This document shows positions 31,018 through 39,424 of a DNA stretch of 48,449 bases, piece after piece. Within the stretch, counting starts at the first letter, position 1. Every line of letters starts with the position of its first letter. The translations under genes were made by a program, and so were the position numbers. The notes under the pieces were generated by a model that saw only the letters and a program-made list of their open reading frames with translations, was not told the DNA's origin and did no database searches. This DNA comes from Sphingoaurantiacus capsulatus. Its GTDB lineage: Bacteria > Pseudomonadota > Alphaproteobacteria > Sphingomonadales > Sphingomonadaceae. The DNA is taken from positions 1 to 48,449 of the forward strand of contig NZ_JBHRXV010000015.1 in assembly GCF_042648405.1 (NCBI RefSeq), in the 5' to 3' direction.

Positions 31018-32388
31018 TCAATCGCGCGCGGCGGGCGGCTTCACGAAGGACAGCAGGGCGAGGCCGATCAGCAACAGGCCGATGACGGGATAGAAGCCCG
31101 CCTGCTGGGTGCCGTAGGCGCGGGTGAAGATCTCGACCAGCAGCGGCGCCAGCCAGTAGGTGGCGTTGCCCGACAGCGCATAGAGGCCGAAGAACACGCC
31201 GCTCTCCTTTTCGGGCACCAGCTTCACCAGCAGGGTGCGGCTCGACGAATAGGCGGCGGTGAGGCCGATTGCGCCGGCGAGCGCTACGCCGAGAAAGGCG
31301 AGTTCGGGGACCGTGCGGAACATCGGCGCGTCCCACAGCACCTCCGGCGCCGCCGGCTGGTAGAGGATGCGCTCGCGCCCGCCGCCGAGCACGGCGAGCT
31401 GCGAGAAGATGACCAGCACCAGCTCGATCTGGATGGCGCGCTTCGGCCCCAATTTGCCGTCGAACCAGGCGCCGACGAAGCCGCCGATCACCGCGACGAT
31501 CGACAGGATGATGCCGTAGGCGAGCAGCTCCAGCGTGCCCCAGCGCATCACGCCCGCCGCGAAGATGCCGCCGAACAGCAGGATCGCCAGCTTGCCGTCG
31601 GCATAGAGCATGCGCGCGACGAGGAAGGTCAGCGCGTTGCGGTGGCGGCGCGCGTCGGTGAACAGCCGTTTCAGGTCGCCCGCGCCGGCGGCGAACGCCT
31701 TGACCGGGCCCAGACCGGTGCGCGGCGCGTCGGGGGTGAGGAAGAACAGCGGCAGGCAGCCGATCGCCAGCACCAGCGCGACGAGCGGCGCGACGATGCG
31801 GTCGGGCTCATGGGCCGCTGCGTCGAGGCCGAACAGCGGTGCCGGCGGGATGATCGGCCAGGCGACCTTGCCCGGCAGCACGAAGGCCCAGAGCACGAAG
31901 ACCAGCATCGTCATCGACACGGCATTGCCGAGCGCGAGGCCGAGGCCCGAGGCGAGATGCTCCTGCCCGGGTGCTGCGCGCGGCAGCAGCGAATTATGCA
32001 GCATCTCGCCATAGGCATAGAGGATGGTCAGCGCGGCAGCGATGGTGACGACCTGCGGGATCGACAGGCCCGCGCCGTCGGGCAGGGTCCACCACAGCAG
32101 CCCGGCGAGTGCCACCATCAAGGTGGTGATCGCGCCCAGCCAGGGCTTGCGCGGCCCCATCCGGTCGACGGCGGCGCCGAGGAACGGGGCGGTCAGCGCG
32201 ACGATCCAGCCGCCGATCTTGCCGTACTGCGCGACGGCGGCCTGGCCTTCGACGGGGTCGCCGATCACCACCGTCGCGAAATAGGGCATGAACACATAGA
32301 TGGTGACGAGCACGACGTAGGGGACACGCACCCCTTCGAACAACGCCCACGCCACCGCACCGGCCGGAAGCCGATTGCCGTTCGCCAT
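31018..32388 (-). CDS. MFS transporter
   Basis: A 456-residue, about 12-helix major facilitator. It has a cytoplasmic loop motif DRMGPRKPWLG between helices 2 and 3 and a similar GAWFDGKLGPKRAIQ in the second half. The general shape resembles the UMF1/Atg22-like or sugar MFS groups. The ATG giving MANGNRLPAG is preferred because GGAGGGG lies just before it; an ATG five codons earlier is possible. It is divergent from the autoinducer-binding regulator at 32502, with 113 bases between. Confidence 0.88.
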   Translation of the reverse strand: MANGNRLPAGAVAWALFEGVRVPYVVLVTIYVFMPYFATVVIGDPVEGQAAVAQYGKIGGWIVALTAPFLGAAVDRMGPRKPWLGAITTLMVALAGLLWWTLPDGAGLSIPQVVTIAAALTILYAYGEMLHNSLLPRAAPGQEHLASGLGLALGNAVSMTMLVFVLWAFVLPGKVAWPIIPPAPLFGLDAAAHEPDRIVAPLVALVLAIGCLPLFFLTPDAPRTGLGPVKAFAAGAGDLKRLFTDARRHRNALTFLVARMLYADGKLAILLFGGIFAAGVMRWGTLELLAYGIILSIVAVIGGFVGAWFDGKLGPKRAIQIELVLVIFSQLAVLGGGRERILYQPAAPEVLWDAPMFRTVPELAFLGVALAGAIGLTAAYSSSRTLLVKLVPEKESGVFFGLYALSGNATYWLAPLLVEIFTRAYGTQQAGFYPVIGLLLIGLALLSFVKPPAARD

Positions 32389-32501
32389 CGCGCCCCTCCC
32401 CATTTTTCGGCCAGCCTAGCGGGGGCAGGGAAATGCGGAAGGTCGATTTTGACTAGGGTCGGGCGCGGGGTGCGCTACACTCTCCCTCAAGGAGATTCCT
32501 C
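32389..32501. promoter_or_regulatory. Divergent control region between MFS gene and hybrid regulator
   Basis: This gap must hold promoters for both genes. On the plus strand TTGACT (32449-32454) and TACACT (32476-32481) are 21 bases apart, too far for a standard promoter, so neither is assigned. No lux-box-like dyad is evident. A strong AAGGAG lies before the regulator ATG. Confidence 0.4.
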
Positions 32502-33266
32502 ATGGCACGCCTCGGCGAACGACGCGGCGGCACTTCGGCCTTCGGCGAGCTGCTGCGCGGCTGGCGGTTGGCGCGGCGGCTGAGCCAGCTCGAGCTGGCG
32601 ATGCGCGCCGATCTGTCGGGCCGGCACCTGTGCTTCGTCGAGACCGGCCGGGCGCGGGCCAGCGCGCCGATTGTCGACCGGCTGGCGGCGGCGCTGGAAC
32701 TCGAGGCCGGCGACCATGACGCACTGCGCGTCGCCGCGGGGCTGGCGCGGCAGCCGAGCCTTGCCGACCAGGCCTTCGCTGCCGCGCTCGCGGTGCAGGG
32801 CGCGCGCAATCCCGAGGCGATGGTCGAGGCGGCGAAGCCGGCGCTGGCCGCATTGGGCATGCCACATTTCTTCTTCGGCACGATGGGCTGGCGCGGCTTC
32901 GACGCGGTCGACCCCGGCGGCTTCCCGCGCGGCTGGCTGCAACGCTACCGCGCGCAGGAATATGCCGCGCGCGACCCGCTGCTGCCGGCGGCCTGCACGC
33001 AGCGCGGCGGCTTCTTCTGGGAGGATGCCGTCGAGCCGCAGAAGCTGACCGGGCGCGCGAGCCGCATGTTCCGGGAGGCCGCGGCGGAAGGGATCGACAG
33101 CGGCTTCGTGCTCCCCCTGCGCGGCGGCGACGGCAGTGTTCGCATCGTTTCGATGATGGGCCGGCGCGATGCCGAACAGCCCGACGTTCAGCGGCTGGGC
33201 CTGCAGCTCGTCGGCCAGCAGATGGTCGAGCGGCTGACGGCGACGGGATACTTACCGGCCGCGTAA
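32502..33266 (+). CDS. Hybrid regulator: N-terminal XRE helix-turn-helix, C-terminal autoinducer-binding domain
   Basis: A 254-residue protein. Residues about 13-82 are an XRE-type DNA-binding domain (FGELLRGWRLARRLSQLELA, then RHLCFVETGRARAS), of the kind usually joined to a MmyB ligand domain. Residues about 90-250 instead look like the LuxR/TraR autoinducer-binding domain. W145, Y149, D158, P159, W173 and G201 have spacings of 4, 9, 15 and 28, identical to TraR W57, Y61, D70, W85 and G113. No C-terminal GerE helix-turn-helix follows. The usual LuxR order is therefore reversed and the DNA-binding module replaced. No luxI synthase is nearby. It is divergent from an MFS pump and followed by a membrane protein. 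It probably senses an acyl-homoserine-lactone-like signal. Confidence 0.85.
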   Translation: MARLGERRGGTSAFGELLRGWRLARRLSQLELAMRADLSGRHLCFVETGRARASAPIVDRLAAALELEAGDHDALRVAAGLARQPSLADQAFAAALAVQGARNPEAMVEAAKPALAALGMPHFFFGTMGWRGFDAVDPGGFPRGWLQRYRAQEYAARDPLLPAACTQRGGFFWEDAVEPQKLTGRASRMFREAAAEGIDSGFVLPLRGGDGSVRIVSMMGRRDAEQPDVQRLGLQLVGQQMVERLTATGYLPAA

Positions 33267-33323
33267 TCGACGGGTGCGCCGGCGCCTGCCAGCCTCTCCC
33301 CCCGTCAGTCAGCACGGGGTGTC

Positions 33324-34043
33324 ATGCGCAACGATTCCGCTCTTCTCGCCGTCGGGACCATCGGTCTCGGCCTCGTCGGCCTCGCCTTCGCCGATTTCGC
33401 GCTGCAATGGCAGCCGGTGCCCAAAGGCGTGCCACTGCGCGAGCCGCTGGCGCTGCTCAGCGGCGCGCTGCTGATCATCGTCGGCGCCCTCGCGCTGATC
33501 CCGCATCGCGTTGCCTCCGGCGGGCTTGCGCTCGCGGTCACCTACGGCGTCTGGGTGGTGCTGCTCGACCTGCCGCGCGCCGCGGCCGATCCGCTCAACC
33601 TCGCCGCCTGGCTGGGTGTTGCCGAGATCGGCTCGCTGGCGGCGGCGGGGGTGATGATCCTCGGCCATGAACGGCAGCGGCCGGCGTTGGTGCGGGCTGC
33701 GCAGGTGGCGTTCGGCCTCGCCGCGCTGGTCTTCGGCGCCTGCCACTTCGTCTATGCCGATTTCACCGCGAACATGATCCCGGCGTGGATTCCCGAGCGG
33801 CTTTTCTGGGCGTGGGCGACCGGCGTTGCGCATTGCCTCGCCGGCCTCGCGATCCTGGCCGGCGTTCAGGCGCGGCACGCGGCCAGCCTGATGACGGCGA
33901 TGTGCCTGTCCTTCGCGCTGATCCTGCATGTGCCGGCGATCATCGCGAAGCCCGATAGTCATGCCGCCTGGGTCATGTTCTTCATCACCGTCGCCATCGC
34001 CGGGGCGGCGTGGACGATGCGGCGCGCCGTTCGCCTACGCTGA
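33324..34043 (+). CDS. Multi-pass membrane protein, DoxX-like
   Basis: A 239-residue, mostly hydrophobic protein with seven or eight predicted helices. The segment FGLAALVFGACHFVYADF, followed by IPAWIPERLFWAWATGVAHC, resembles the DoxX-like membrane family. That family's role is poorly defined (redox or quinone-linked in some members). It begins 57 bases after the hybrid regulator, so the two may share a transcript. The 3' end overlaps the convergent GGDEF gene by nine bases. Confidence 0.75.
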   Translation: MRNDSALLAVGTIGLGLVGLAFADFALQWQPVPKGVPLREPLALLSGALLIIVGALALIPHRVASGGLALAVTYGVWVVLLDLPRAAADPLNLAAWLGVAEIGSLAAAGVMILGHERQRPALVRAAQVAFGLAALVFGACHFVYADFTANMIPAWIPERLFWAWATGVAHCLAGLAILAGVQARHAASLMTAMCLSFALILHVPAIIAKPDSHAAWVMFFITVAIAGAAWTMRRAVRLR

Positions 34044-35174
34044 GGCGCTGCTGCGCGCGGCGGTGGCCTCGCAGAGGCGGACGCAGTTGCGGCCCGCCGA
34101 CTTCGCCGCATACAGCGCGGCGTCGGCCTGGCTGAAGGCGGCGTCGAAGCTCGGCTCGGCGACGTCAACGCAATGGACGCCGATGCTGACCGTCACATGC
34201 TCGACCGGGCAGCCCGGCGAGCGGAAGTCGTGGCCGTCGATCAGCCGGGCGAGGCGCACCGCCAGCGCCTCGGCGTCGGCGGGCCGGTCGGCGTCGACCA
34301 GTAGCAGGAACTCCTCGCCGCCGAAGCGGCCGGCAAGGTCGGTGCCGCGCAGCGCGCCGGCGAGCAGGGCGGCGAACTGGAACAGCACGCGGTCGCCGAC
34401 GTCATGGCCGTGCCGGTCGTTGATCGCCTTGAAATGATCGATGTCGAGCACGAGCAGCGCGCGCGGCGGGCGGGTCTCGGCGACCATCTCCGCCTCCCAG
34501 GCGGCGAGGAAGGCGCGGCGGCTCATCAGGCCGGTGAGGCCGTCGCGGTTGGCGAGCTGCTCGACCTCCTGCTGGAGCGCGAGCGTCGCCCAGATGTGCG
34601 ACTGATGCTCCGTCAGGAAGCGCAGCTGCAGCAGCGCGACGCTGGCGGCGCTGACGCCGAGGCAGAGCGAGAGGAAGTCGCCGCTCAGGATCATGACGGT
34701 CGCCGACGGGAAGATGCCGATGGCGATCACCGACGAGGCGGCGGGGCGCATCGAGGCGAGGCCGTGCGCGATGCTGAACGACCCGAACGCAAAGGAGATC
34801 GGGATCAGGATCGGATAGGGAAACCAGTCCAGCGCATAGGTGGTGGCGCTGTAGACGCTGATCGCCGTTACCGATCCGATCGCCGCATAGGTCGAATGGC
34901 GCAGGAAGCGCTCGGCGTGTGGCGGCACAGCGTCGGTCTGTGACCGCCACAGCCAGATGCGGTGCAGGTTGAACGCGCCGACCAGCGGCATCCAGGCATA
35001 ATGATAGACCGGCGACCCGGTGTGCCACAGCACCGCCATGACGATGCAGACGTTGACCAGCGCGGTCAGGTGCAGCGAGGGGATCTGGCGGCGGACGGCG
35101 TGGTACTGGAAACGCACCAGCGCGTCGCGCAGCTCGGCCGGCGGCGGCGGAAAGAGCGCGTCGAGCCAGCGCAT
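34035..35174 (-). CDS. Membrane-bound diguanylate cyclase (GGDEF)
   Basis: A 379-residue protein. The N-terminal half has five or six transmembrane helices (MASE-like sensor, about residues 35-190). A short coiled segment leads into a C-terminal GGDEF domain. The active site reads FGGEEFLLL, and the inhibitory I-site RGTD lies five residues before it, so product feedback is expected. DIDHFKAINDRHGHDVGD binds metal and GTP. There is no EAL domain. It makes c-di-GMP, and a PilZ receptor is encoded at 18.7 kb. A CtrA-like box lies 55 bases upstream of its start. Confidence 0.93.
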   Translation of the reverse strand: MRWLDALFPPPPAELRDALVRFQYHAVRRQIPSLHLTALVNVCIVMAVLWHTGSPVYHYAWMPLVGAFNLHRIWLWRSQTDAVPPHAERFLRHSTYAAIGSVTAISVYSATTYALDWFPYPILIPISFAFGSFSIAHGLASMRPAASSVIAIGIFPSATVMILSGDFLSLCLGVSAASVALLQLRFLTEHQSHIWATLALQQEVEQLANRDGLTGLMSRRAFLAAWEAEMVAETRPPRALLVLDIDHFKAINDRHGHDVGDRVLFQFAALLAGALRGTDLAGRFGGEEFLLLVDADRPADAEALAVRLARLIDGHDFRSPGCPVEHVTVSIGVHCVDVAEPSFDAAFSQADAALYAAKSAGRNCVRLCEATAARSSASA

Positions 35175-35228
35175 CACCGTTTGTGCATCCCCCTGTGGCC
35201 GTCTTCCCCCGTCCCTAGGGCAAGATGG

Positions 35229-35243
35229 TCAATACAGGGTTAA
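35229..35243 (-). promoter_or_regulatory. CtrA-like box upstream of the GGDEF gene
   Basis: TTAA-CCCTGTA-TTGA on the minus strand matches the CtrA consensus TTAA-N7-TTAA with one mismatch, in a region otherwise rich in G and C. Direct control of the cyclase by CtrA is a guess. Confidence 0.3.
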
Positions 35244-35303
35244 CACGATATCGGCCTTTCGTCATCGTCCGCTGTTATTGGCCGATAATCTCCGGCCTCA
35301 ACG

Positions 35304-37724
35304 CTACACGTCGAGGTTAGCGACGTTCAGCGCATTGTCCTGGATGAACTCGCGGCGCGGCTCGACGACATCGCCCATCAGCTTGGTGAAGATCTCGTCG
35401 GCGAGATCGGCCTGCTGGATCTCGACGCGCAGCAGCGAGCGGTTCGACGGATCGAGCGTGGTTTCCCAAAGCTGCTCGGCGTTCATCTCGCCAAGGCCCT
35501 TGTAGCGCTGGATGGCGAGGCCCTTGCGGCCGGCCTCGAACACCGCGCCGAGGATGTCCGACGGCCGGTTGACCGACAGTTCGCCGAGCTTCGCCGGCTT
35601 GGCGTAGGTCTCGGCCTCTTCGCGCGCCAGTGCGTGCAGCTTGCGCGCCTCGGCGGAGATCAGCAGCGCCCGATCGATGACATAATGGTCGGTGACGCCG
35701 CGGTCGGCGCGCTGGAGATGGTAGCCGCCGTCCTCGGCCGTGTCGGCCAGCCAGCCGGTTTCGCCGTCGGCCGTGTTGAGCCAGGCGGCCGCCGCGGCGG
35801 CGGCGGCGTTCTGCTTGTCGCGGTTGCCGTCTAGCGCCGGGTCGAGCCCGCCGGTCAGCGCCAGCGCCTCGACGACGCGTTCGTCGTAGCGCTTGGGGAC
35901 ATAGGTCATCAGCGTCTTCACACGCCGGGCGTGCTCGACGAGCGCGCGCAAATCGTCGCCCGAGCGGCTGCCGATATGCGTCTCCAGCACCAGATTGCCG
36001 AGGCCGGTTTCGACCAGATAGTCGTCGAGCGCCGCATTGTCCTTGAGGTAGACCTCCGACCGGCCGCGCGTGACCTTGTAGAGCGGCGGCTGCGCGATGA
36101 AGAGGTGACCGTTGCGGATCAGCTCGGGCATCTGGCGGTAGAAGAAGGTCAGCAAGAGCGTGCGGATGTGGGCGCCGTCGACGTCGGCGTCCGTCATGAT
36201 GACGATCTTGTGATAGCGCAGCTTCTCGGCGTTGAATTCCTCGCGGCCGATGCCGGTGCCGAGCGCCTGGATCAGCGTGCCGATCTCCTTCGACCCCAGC
36301 ATCCGGTCGAAGCGCGCGCGCTCGACGTTCAGGATCTTGCCGCGCAAAGGGAGGATCGCCTGGTTGTGGCGGTTGCGGCCCTGCTTCGCCGAGCCGCCGG
36401 CCGAGTCACCCTCGACGAGGAAGATTTCCGACTTGGCCGGGTCCTTCTCCTGGCAGTCGGCGAGCTTGCCGGGCAGCGAGGCGATGGAGAGCGCACCCTT
36501 GCGGCTTGCCTCGCGCGCCTTGCGCGCCGCTTCGCGGGCGATGGCGGCGTCGACGATCTTCTGGACGATGGTGCGCGCGTGGTTGGGGTTCTCCTCCAAC
36601 CACTCGGCCATCTTGTCGGCCATCAGCGATTCAAGCGGCTGACGCACCTCGGACGACACGAGCTTGTCCTTGGTCTGCGAGCCGAACTTGGGGTCGGGCA
36701 GCTTGACCGAGATGATCGCGGTCAGCCCTTCGCGCATGTCCTCGCCCGACGGCGACACCTTCTCCTTCTTCAGGATGCCGCTCTTGTCCGCATAATTGTT
36801 GAGCGTGCGGGTGAGCGCGGCGCGGAAAGCGGCCAGATGGGTGCCGCCGTCGCGCTGCGGGATGTTGTTGGTGAAGCAGAGGACCTGCTCGTAATAGCTG
36901 TCGTTCCACTCGAGCGCGACCTCGATGCCGATGCCGTCGCGGTCGCCGCGCACCGCGATCGGCTCGGGGATCAGCGCGGTCTTCGCGGCGTCGAGATATT
37001 TCACGAACGCGGCGATGCCGCCCTCGTAATAGAGCTCGACCGCCTTCGGCTCGGCGTGGCGCGCGTCGGTCAGCAGCAGACGGACACCCGAGTTGAGGAA
37101 CGCCAGCTCGCGGAAGCGATGCTCGAGCTTGTCGAAGTCGAAGTCGACGATCTTGAAGGTGTCGGGCGAGGGCAGGAAGGTGACCTGTGTGCCCTTGCGG
37201 TCGCCCTGGGGGCCAACCACCGCCAGCGGCGCGACGGGATCGCCGCGGCGGAACTGCATGTAATGCTCGTGTCCGTCGCGCCAGATGCGCAGGTCGAGCC
37301 AGTTGGAGAGCGCGTTCACCACCGAGACGCCGACGCCGTGCAGGCCGCCCGACACCTTGTAGGCATTGTCGTCGCTGTTGTTGAACTTACCGCCGGCGTG
37401 CAGCTGGGTCATGATGACTTCGGCCGCCGAAACGCCCTCCTCGGCGTGGATGCCGGTCGGGATGCCGCGGCCATTGTCCTCGACCGAGACCGAGCCGTCG
37501 GGGTTGAGTGTGATCAGGATGCGGTCGCAGTGCCCGGCCAGCGCCTCGTCGATGGCGTTGTCGCTGACCTCGAACACCATGTGATGCAGGCCCGAGCCGT
37601 CGTCGGTGTCGCCGATGTACATGCCGGGGCGCTTGCGCACGGCGTCGAGGCCGCGGAGCACGGTGATGGCGTCGGCGCCATAGTCGCTGGTCTGCTTCGT
37701 CTGTTCGATCGGTTCGTCGCTCAA
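35304..37724 (-). CDS. gyrB: DNA gyrase subunit B
   Basis: An 806-residue GyrB. The GHKL ATPase domain has DNAIDEALAGH, DNGRGIPTGIH and GGLHGVGVSVVNALS. The TOPRIM domain has EGDSAGGSAKQGR and TDADVDGAHI. The C-terminal tail is KGLAIQRYKGLGEMNAEQLW. A run of eight alanines (GCC/GCG repeat) lies in the variable insert before the tail. The start is TTG at 37724, with AAGGA seven bases upstream, four bases after the recF stop. Longer in-frame starts reach back into recF. It is the last gene of dnaN-unknown-recF-gyrB. Confidence 0.97.
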   Translation of the reverse strand: MSDEPIEQTKQTSDYGADAITVLRGLDAVRKRPGMYIGDTDDGSGLHHMVFEVSDNAIDEALAGHCDRILITLNPDGSVSVEDNGRGIPTGIHAEEGVSAAEVIMTQLHAGGKFNNSDDNAYKVSGGLHGVGVSVVNALSNWLDLRIWRDGHEHYMQFRRGDPVAPLAVVGPQGDRKGTQVTFLPSPDTFKIVDFDFDKLEHRFRELAFLNSGVRLLLTDARHAEPKAVELYYEGGIAAFVKYLDAAKTALIPEPIAVRGDRDGIGIEVALEWNDSYYEQVLCFTNNIPQRDGGTHLAAFRAALTRTLNNYADKSGILKKEKVSPSGEDMREGLTAIISVKLPDPKFGSQTKDKLVSSEVRQPLESLMADKMAEWLEENPNHARTIVQKIVDAAIAREAARKAREASRKGALSIASLPGKLADCQEKDPAKSEIFLVEGDSAGGSAKQGRNRHNQAILPLRGKILNVERARFDRMLGSKEIGTLIQALGTGIGREEFNAEKLRYHKIVIMTDADVDGAHIRTLLLTFFYRQMPELIRNGHLFIAQPPLYKVTRGRSEVYLKDNAALDDYLVETGLGNLVLETHIGSRSGDDLRALVEHARRVKTLMTYVPKRYDERVVEALALTGGLDPALDGNRDKQNAAAAAAAAWLNTADGETGWLADTAEDGGYHLQRADRGVTDHYVIDRALLISAEARKLHALAREEAETYAKPAKLGELSVNRPSDILGAVFEAGRKGLAIQRYKGLGEMNAEQLWETTLDPSNRSLLRVEIQQADLADEIFTKLMGDVVEPRREFIQDNALNVANLDV

Positions 37725-37728
37725 CTTC

Positions 37729-38898
37729 TTATCCTTCTGTGAGCCGTCCCTCTTCGACGGCCACGAAACTTGCCCGGCCTTCAAGGCCTTCGAACAACGA
37801 CCGGTCGGTGCCGGTCATCCAAACCTGTGCGCCCATGCGCACCAGCCGGCCGAACAGCGCGTCGCGCCGACCGGCATCGAGATGCGCCGCCACCTCGTCG
37901 AGCAGCAGCACCGGCGCCCGCCCCCGCCGCTCGCCGACCAGCTCGGCATGCGCCAGGATCAGTCCCAGCAGCAGCGCCTTCTGCTCGCCGGTCGAACAGC
38001 GCTCGGCGGGCATCTCCTTGCCCGCATGCACCACCGACAGGTCCGACCGGTGCGGCCCGAGCGTCGCCCGCCCCGCGGCGGCATCCGCCCCGCGCAGCCG
38101 CGCCAGCTCGGCGGCGAAGCGATCCTCGACCTCTGCCGTCAGCGCCCTCTCTAGCGCGTCCTCGGCCCATCCGTCGAGCTTCACACGTGCGCGCGCGAAC
38201 ACGCCCTCGGGCGCGCACGCGAGACGGGCGCTCAGCGCAGTCACCGTATCGCGCCGCGCCTCGGCCACCGCGACGCCATGCTCGGCCATTTTGCGCTCCA
38301 GCGCGGCGAGCCACGCCGGGTCGGCGGGCAGGTCGTCGCCGAGCAGCCGGTTGCGCGCGCGCATCGCCGCCTCATAGCGGGCGGCATGGCTCGCGTGCGC
38401 CGGGTGCAGCGCCAGCGCCAGCCGGTCGAGGAAGCGCCGCCGCCCGGTCGCGCCCTCGATGAACAGCCGGTCCATCGCCGGCGTCAGCCACAGCACCGAC
38501 AGCCAGTCGCCGAGGCTCGTCACCGCGGCATTGGCGCCGTTGACCCGCACCTGCCGCCGCTCGCGTGCCGTCGCGGTGGTGCCGGTGCCGATCTCGACAG
38601 CACTCCCCGGCATTTTGGCACCGCTCTCAACCCGCGCCGCCACCGCCCAGGTCGCCGGGCCGCTGCTGCGCGCCAGTTCGGAAATCGCCACCCCGCGCAG
38701 CCCGCGGCCCGGCGACAACAGCGAAATCGCCTCGAGCAGATTGGTCTTGCCCGCGCCATTCTCGCCGGTCACCACCACCGGCCCGCCGCCGACCTCGACC
38801 GCCTGATCGATATAGGAACGGAAGTCGCGCAATGCCACCCGCGCGACCCAGCTCGGGGCGGGCATTTGCGGGGTATCGGGATGGGGAGACGCAGTCAC
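37729..38898 (-). CDS. recF: DNA replication and repair protein RecF
   Basis: A 389-residue RecF, an ABC-type ATPase that loads RecA at gaps. Walker A is GENGAGKTN. The signature motif is CSTGEQKALLLG and Walker B is VLLLDEVAAHLD. The GTG at 38898 is the longest start. An ATG 11 codons later (MPAPSWVARVALRDFRSY) fits the family equally well, and neither has a strong ribosome site. It lies 46 bases after the unknown low-GC gene. Confidence 0.95.
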   Translation of the reverse strand: MTASPHPDTPQMPAPSWVARVALRDFRSYIDQAVEVGGGPVVVTGENGAGKTNLLEAISLLSPGRGLRGVAISELARSSGPATWAVAARVESGAKMPGSAVEIGTGTTATARERRQVRVNGANAAVTSLGDWLSVLWLTPAMDRLFIEGATGRRRFLDRLALALHPAHASHAARYEAAMRARNRLLGDDLPADPAWLAALERKMAEHGVAVAEARRDTVTALSARLACAPEGVFARARVKLDGWAEDALERALTAEVEDRFAAELARLRGADAAAGRATLGPHRSDLSVVHAGKEMPAERCSTGEQKALLLGLILAHAELVGERRGRAPVLLLDEVAAHLDAGRRDALFGRLVRMGAQVWMTGTDRSLFEGLEGRASFVAVEEGRLTEG

Positions 38899-38944
38899 GC
38901 AGATGTCCTACCGGACTGTAGCGGTTAGCGCGACCCTGAGGCAT

Positions 38945-39424
38945 TCAGTCGTTACCGACCGTCCCCTCGACTACTCCGACCAGATGGAACTCCGGCGCAC
39001 CGCGAGCCGCGATGTGCACGACATGGTCAGAACTCTGAATTTTCCAATGCGACAGCCGCCCAAAATGGTCGTCGGAATTCCAAGTGCGCGACCTCACGTA
39101 ACTGAGAAAATCCTCTTCACCCGCCACCTCTTCGACAACGGCACTCGATGCCGCACCTGGCTTGAAGAGATAAAAGCTCTCAGCGACGATGAAGTACGCC
39201 ACATAGTTCCAGATCAGGCGCACCGTGCGGTCGCCGGCCTGAGGTCGGATCGGCCGAGCATCACCGATCAGCTCGTCGATTCTTTCGAGTGCCCCGAGGC
39301 CGGTTGTCTCGATAAGCTCAACCGTCAGAAATTGACCGGTATCTTCAATAATCTCGAAGAGGATCGGGGAGCGGAGCGAACCAAGGTCGACTTGGTCGCT
39401 TCGACTTCCGTCATCCTCGATCAC
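38945..39424 (-). CDS. Unknown protein inserted between dnaN and recF
   Basis: A 159-residue protein I do not recognise. The start is a GTG overlapping the dnaN stop (GTGA), the coupling used elsewhere in this genome. It contains hydrophobic strands (PILFEIIEDTGQFLTVELIE), aromatic-rich stretches (LIWNYVAYFIVAESFYLF) and SHWKIQSSDHVVHIAARG, so it looks like a real folded soluble protein. GC over 39001-39420 is about 57% by my count, against about 70% in sampled neighbours, suggesting later acquisition. An opposite-strand frame (38903-39448) is slightly longer but less protein-like and is not preferred. Confidence 0.6.
   Translation of the reverse strand: MIEDDGSRSDQVDLGSLRSPILFEIIEDTGQFLTVELIETTGLGALERIDELIGDARPIRPQAGDRTVRLIWNYVAYFIVAESFYLFKPGAASSAVVEEVAGEEDFLSYVRSRTWNSDDHFGRLSHWKIQSSDHVVHIAARGAPEFHLVGVVEGTVGND

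Noticed and set aside
35931..37742. Plus-strand frame of about 600 codons antisense to gyrB
   Set aside because: A shadow of gyrB caused by GC-rich third positions. Similar long frames opposite MFS, PBP1A and argG were rejected for the same reason.
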